A DNA stretch of 64,000 nucleotides from Flavobacterium akiainvivens (GTDB taxonomy: Bacteria > Bacteroidota > Bacteroidia > Flavobacteriales > Flavobacteriaceae). Every line of letters starts with the position of its first letter. Position 1 is the stretch's first letter. A program made the translations under genes and the position numbers. The stretch is from NCBI RefSeq assembly GCF_001278115.1, contig NZ_LIYD01000005.1, positions 1,556,551-1,620,550 of the forward strand, in the 5' to 3' direction. This document shows, in pieces, positions 61,203 to 64,000 of this stretch. The notes below the pieces were generated by a model. That model searched no databases, had not been told where the DNA came from, and was given only the letters and a program-made list of their open reading frames with translations.

Positions 61203-64000
61203 TTAGAAAGAAATATTTACACCCGTTACAAACATTCTCGACATAGGGTAAGAGTCGCCACCTTCAGGGTCATACCCTTTGTACTTGGTAGCAGTAAACA
61301 GGTTAGAGCCTGTAACATATACTTTAACACCTTTCAGGTAAATTTTCTCTGCAACATCATTTGGCAATGAGTAAGACAGTGTAAGGGTATTAAGCCTTAA
61401 GAACGATGCGTTTTGTATAGCGTGGTCTGTTTCGCCCAGGCTAAACCTGCCGCCACCGTTGTAAGCCCTTGGTATATCAGTATCGGTATTATCCGGGGTC
61501 CAGCGGTTAAGCAGGTCAGTGTGTGCTGCGCTCATACCGCCGCTGCCCATGTAGCTTTCATAAATCCAGCTTGTCCTGCGGCCGCCAATTGAATAGGCAA
61601 ACACGGCATTAAGGCCAAATCCTTTGTAGTTAAAATCAGTTGAGAAACCACCAAAATAATCAGGGTCTACGTTGCCCACCACATAACGGTCGCTGTCGTT
61701 AATAACACCGTCGCCGTTGCGGTCTTTGATTTTTATGTCGCCCGGAGACACTGTGCGCCCGCCGTAGTCTATACCGCTAAGGTCTTCACCTTCCTGTGCT
61801 ATACCGTCATATTCAAACACATAGATTGAGTTAACGCTCTGGCCCACAATAAGGTTGCCGGTACGCTGAATTTCAGTGCCTGTAAAGCCGCCAAATGAGT
61901 AGATGGGTGAGTTATCGCCCGAAAGCTTGGTAATTTTGTTTTTTGCAGAAGATATGTTTGCCGATACATCCCAACGGAAATCTTCGTTATCAATGATGTT
62001 GGCGTTTACCGTAAATTCTATACCCTTGTTGTTTAGCGCTGCTACGTTTTCTATCATCCTTGAGAAACCAAGTGACGGAGAAATGTTGCGCGATAGTAAA
62101 AGGTCTTCGTTATCTATATTAAAGTAGTTGGCACTAACCGATAGCCTGTTGTTAAAGAATGCAGCATCAAGGCCTACGTTAAACTGCTTTTGCTTTTCCC
62201 ACCTAATGTCAGGGTTACCCATAAGGCCGCCATTCTGGTAAATTACCTGGCCGTTAGAAACCGTTGGGCGGTATAGTGTAAGGTAGCCGTAGTTTGGTAT
62301 GTTCTGGTTACCCACAACACCATAGCCTGCACGCAGCTTAAGCTGGTTGATTTTTTGAGATTCTGCAAGGAAATCTTCCTTAGCAATATCCCAGCTTGCC
62401 GAAACCGATGGGAATGTACCCCACTTGTTGTTAGGGCCAAATTTAGATGAACCGTCTCGGCGGATGGTACCGGTAATTGAATACTTGCCATCTAATGTAT
62501 AGTTAGCACGGGCAAAGTATGAAAGCATGGTTTGTGTAACAAAATCAGAACCCAGCTGGAAGTTTTCCCTTTGAGAAGCCCCGTTAAGGTACTGGTAGTT
62601 AAAGTCGTCGCTGGCAAAACCACGCGCCCTTACATCAGTATAGTCGTTGTAGTTTTTCATAAGGGTAGAACCTAAAAGAAGGCTTACATCATGCCTGTCG
62701 GCAAATACCTTATTGTAGCTAATGGTGTTATCCCACTGATAGTTAAGTTCGCTGTACCTCCAGTGGTGTGCTTCGCCATCCATACTGTTCCTTAAAGACT
62801 GGCCTGTGCCCATTGGGGTATAGTCAAAGTTTTTCTGCTCTGTTATATCAGCATTAAACGTAGACCTGATGTTCAGGCCGGCTATTGGCTTAATGTTTAC
62901 ATAATTGCTGCTTGTTAACCTGTTGCGCTTACTGTCGTTTTTAATGGTAAGGCTCTTTATAGGGTTGTACAGGTTTTGGTCTGGCGCTTCGCCGTAACGC
63001 AGGTAAACATCGTCTCCGTTTATAGGCAATAGCGGGTTACCGCCAAGTGCTACGCCAAAGGCGCTGCCCTCCTGGTAGCTTGATGCACTGTGAGAAAACG
63101 TGGTGTTACTACCTATTTGCAACCATGGCTTAACATCCTGCACAAGGTTAACCTTGGCATTATACCTTTTAAAATCAGAGTTTTTAAGAAGTCCCTCGTT
63201 ATCTACATAGTTAAAGCTGGCATAGTAGCTGCCTTTTTCGCCACCACCGCTAAACGCAATGTTGTGGTTGGTTTGCACACCGGTGCGCACCACTTCGTCA
63301 AGCCACTTGTAGCTGTTGCCACTCCTGTAGGTATCAAGCTCATACTGTGCAAAAACAGTAGAACCGTCAGCCGTTATCTGGTTAATGTAAGCCTGGCGGT
63401 CTGCACCCGGGTTTTCCTGAATGTAGCGGTTTGCAAAAGCATCTACCCTAAGGTCAAACAATTGCTGGGCATTCATAAGCGGGATTTGCTTGGTAAATTC
63501 AGATATACCTACCCAGGTATCATATTCTACCCTGCCCTCGCCGCTGCGCGAACCTTTTTTAGTGGTAATTACAACCACACCGTTTGCACCGCGCGAACCG
63601 TATATTGCTGTAGCAGAAGCATCTTTAAGCACGTCTATGCTGGCAATATCGTTAGGGTTAATGTTTTCAAAGTTACCTTCCATAATAAGGCCGTCTACCA
63701 CAAAAATAGGGTTGGCGCCTGCTGTAATAGAGTTTGTACCCCTGATTTTGATAGAGGCGCTACCGGCCGGGTTGGCATTTTGCTGAATGTAAACACCCGC
63801 CATACGGCCCTGCATGGCGCTAACCACGTTAGGTGTAGGTATTTCCTTCAGCTTTTCGCCACTAAGGCTTGAAGTTGCACCGGTTATGTCGCCACGTTTT
63901 ACCACGGCACCTACCACCACAATTTCGTCAAGCTCCTGGCTGTCTTCTACAAGGGTAACATTTGCCACAGTTGTGTTTGGGCCAACCTCAATCGATTGCG
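61203..64000 (-). CDS. SusC/RagA family TonB-dependent receptor (5' end outside window)
   Basis: The frame is open to the right edge; the GTG at 63968 is internal, since codons for SIEVGPNTTV precede it. Visible are the end of the CarboxypepD_reg-like domain, LDEIVVVGAVV, a full plug (IKIRGTNSITAGANPIFVVDG, IDVLKDASATAIYGSRGANGVVVITTKKG) and the complete barrel ending VTGVNISF. It pairs with the SusD gene downstream. The signal peptide lies outside the window. Confidence 0.93.
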   Translation of the reverse strand, partial: QSIEVGPNTTVANVTLVEDSQELDEIVVVGAVVKRGDITGATSSLSGEKLKEIPTPNVVSAMQGRMAGVYIQQNANPAGSASIKIRGTNSITAGANPIFVVDGLIMEGNFENINPNDIASIDVLKDASATAIYGSRGANGVVVITTKKGSRSGEGRVEYDTWVGISEFTKQIPLMNAQQLFDLRVDAFANRYIQENPGADRQAYINQITADGSTVFAQYELDTYRSGNSYKWLDEVVRTGVQTNHNIAFSGGGEKGSYYASFNYVDNEGLLKNSDFKRYNAKVNLVQDVKPWLQIGSNTTFSHSASSYQEGSAFGVALGGNPLLPINGDDVYLRYGEAPDQNLYNPIKSLTIKNDSKRNRLTSSNYVNIKPIAGLNIRSTFNADITEQKNFDYTPMGTGQSLRNSMDGEAHHWRYSELNYQWDNTISYNKVFADRHDVSLLLGSTLMKNYNDYTDVRARGFASDDFNYQYLNGASQRENFQLGSDFVTQTMLSYFARANYTLDGKYSITGTIRRDGSSKFGPNNKWGTFPSVSASWDIAKEDFLAESQKINQLKLRAGYGVVGNQNIPNYGYLTLYRPTVSNGQVIYQNGGLMGNPDIRWEKQKQFNVGLDAAFFNNRLSVSANYFNIDNEDLLLSRNISPSLGFSRMIENVAALNNKGIEFTVNANIIDNEDFRWDVSANISSAKNKITKLSGDNSPIYSFGGFTGTEIQRTGNLIVGQSVNSIYVFEYDGIAQEGEDLSGIDYGGRTVSPGDIKIKDRNGDGVINDSDRYVVGNVDPDYFGGFSTDFNYKGFGLNAVFAYSIGGRRTSWIYESYMGSGGMSAAHTDLLNRWTPDNTDTDIPRAYNGGGRFSLGETDHAIQNASFLRLNTLTLSYSLPNDVAEKIYLKGVKVYVTGSNLFTATKYKGYDPEGGDSYPMSRMFVTGVNISF

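Noticed and set aside
63090-63872. Open frame of 260 codons on the plus strand, opposite the third susC
   Set aside because: It lies wholly within the plug and barrel coding region on the other strand; the translation shows no domain.
1-64000. tRNA, rRNA genes and CRISPR arrays
   Set aside because: No cloverleaf, rRNA core or regularly spaced repeat was noticed while reading both strands; a dedicated search was not possible here.

Overview
The window is from a Bacteroidota genome, most likely a Flavobacterium-like member of the Flavobacteriia. The evidence is Bacteroides-type conjugation genes (TraM/N/O/Q), several SusC/SusD pairs, hybrid two-component regulators with propeller sensors, and promoters of the TAnnTTTG type. 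No rRNA, tRNA or CRISPR array was seen.

Positions 1 to about 19,135 are the right part of an integrative conjugative element (ICE) of the CTnDOT type; its left end lies outside the window. It holds the tail of the tra operon (traM partial, traN, traO, traQ), a four-gene MarR-linked cargo operon (VOC, NmrA-like SDR, EVE, MarR), two excisionase-like HTH proteins, a YoaK-like membrane protein and a single-domain response regulator behind a long folded leader. An AT-rich defence operon follows: XRE regulator, SMEK-APAZ protein, catalytically inactive short Argonaute, and a pPIWI-associating-nuclease-like protein. Then come the PRTRC cassette (E, C, an F-position protein, B, ThiF), DUF932 and SSB genes, a palindrome-rich non-coding stretch and an IntDOT-like tyrosine integrase. 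A CTnDOT-like attachment core (9 of 10 positions) lies beyond the integrase.

Positions 19,220 to 26,509 hold a two-gene chromosomal operon that is the most unusual chromosomal feature. A SusC-like outer-membrane barrel appears to lack its plug domain. The next gene, a large alpha-2-macroglobulin-like protein with a CxEQ thioester motif, carries a full SusC-type plug in its middle. This looks like a TonB-dependent receptor split into two polypeptides, with the plug fused to a macroglobulin.

Positions 26,779 to 57,202 are a two-armed polysaccharide utilisation region. The minus-strand arm is susC-susD followed by a GH43-like protein, two clan GH-A (GH5-like) enzymes, two GH43 enzymes and an aldose 1-epimerase. 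In the centre are two tandem hybrid two-component regulators. The plus-strand arm is susC-susD, GH130 phosphorylase, MFS transporter, an unrecognised secreted protein of probable alpha-helical toroid fold, and a GH13 alpha-glucosidase-like enzyme. Both arms have a GC-rich hairpin directly after susD, which may set different levels for transport and enzyme genes. The rest of the window is acetyl-CoA synthetase and a third susC-susD pair whose susC runs off the right edge.
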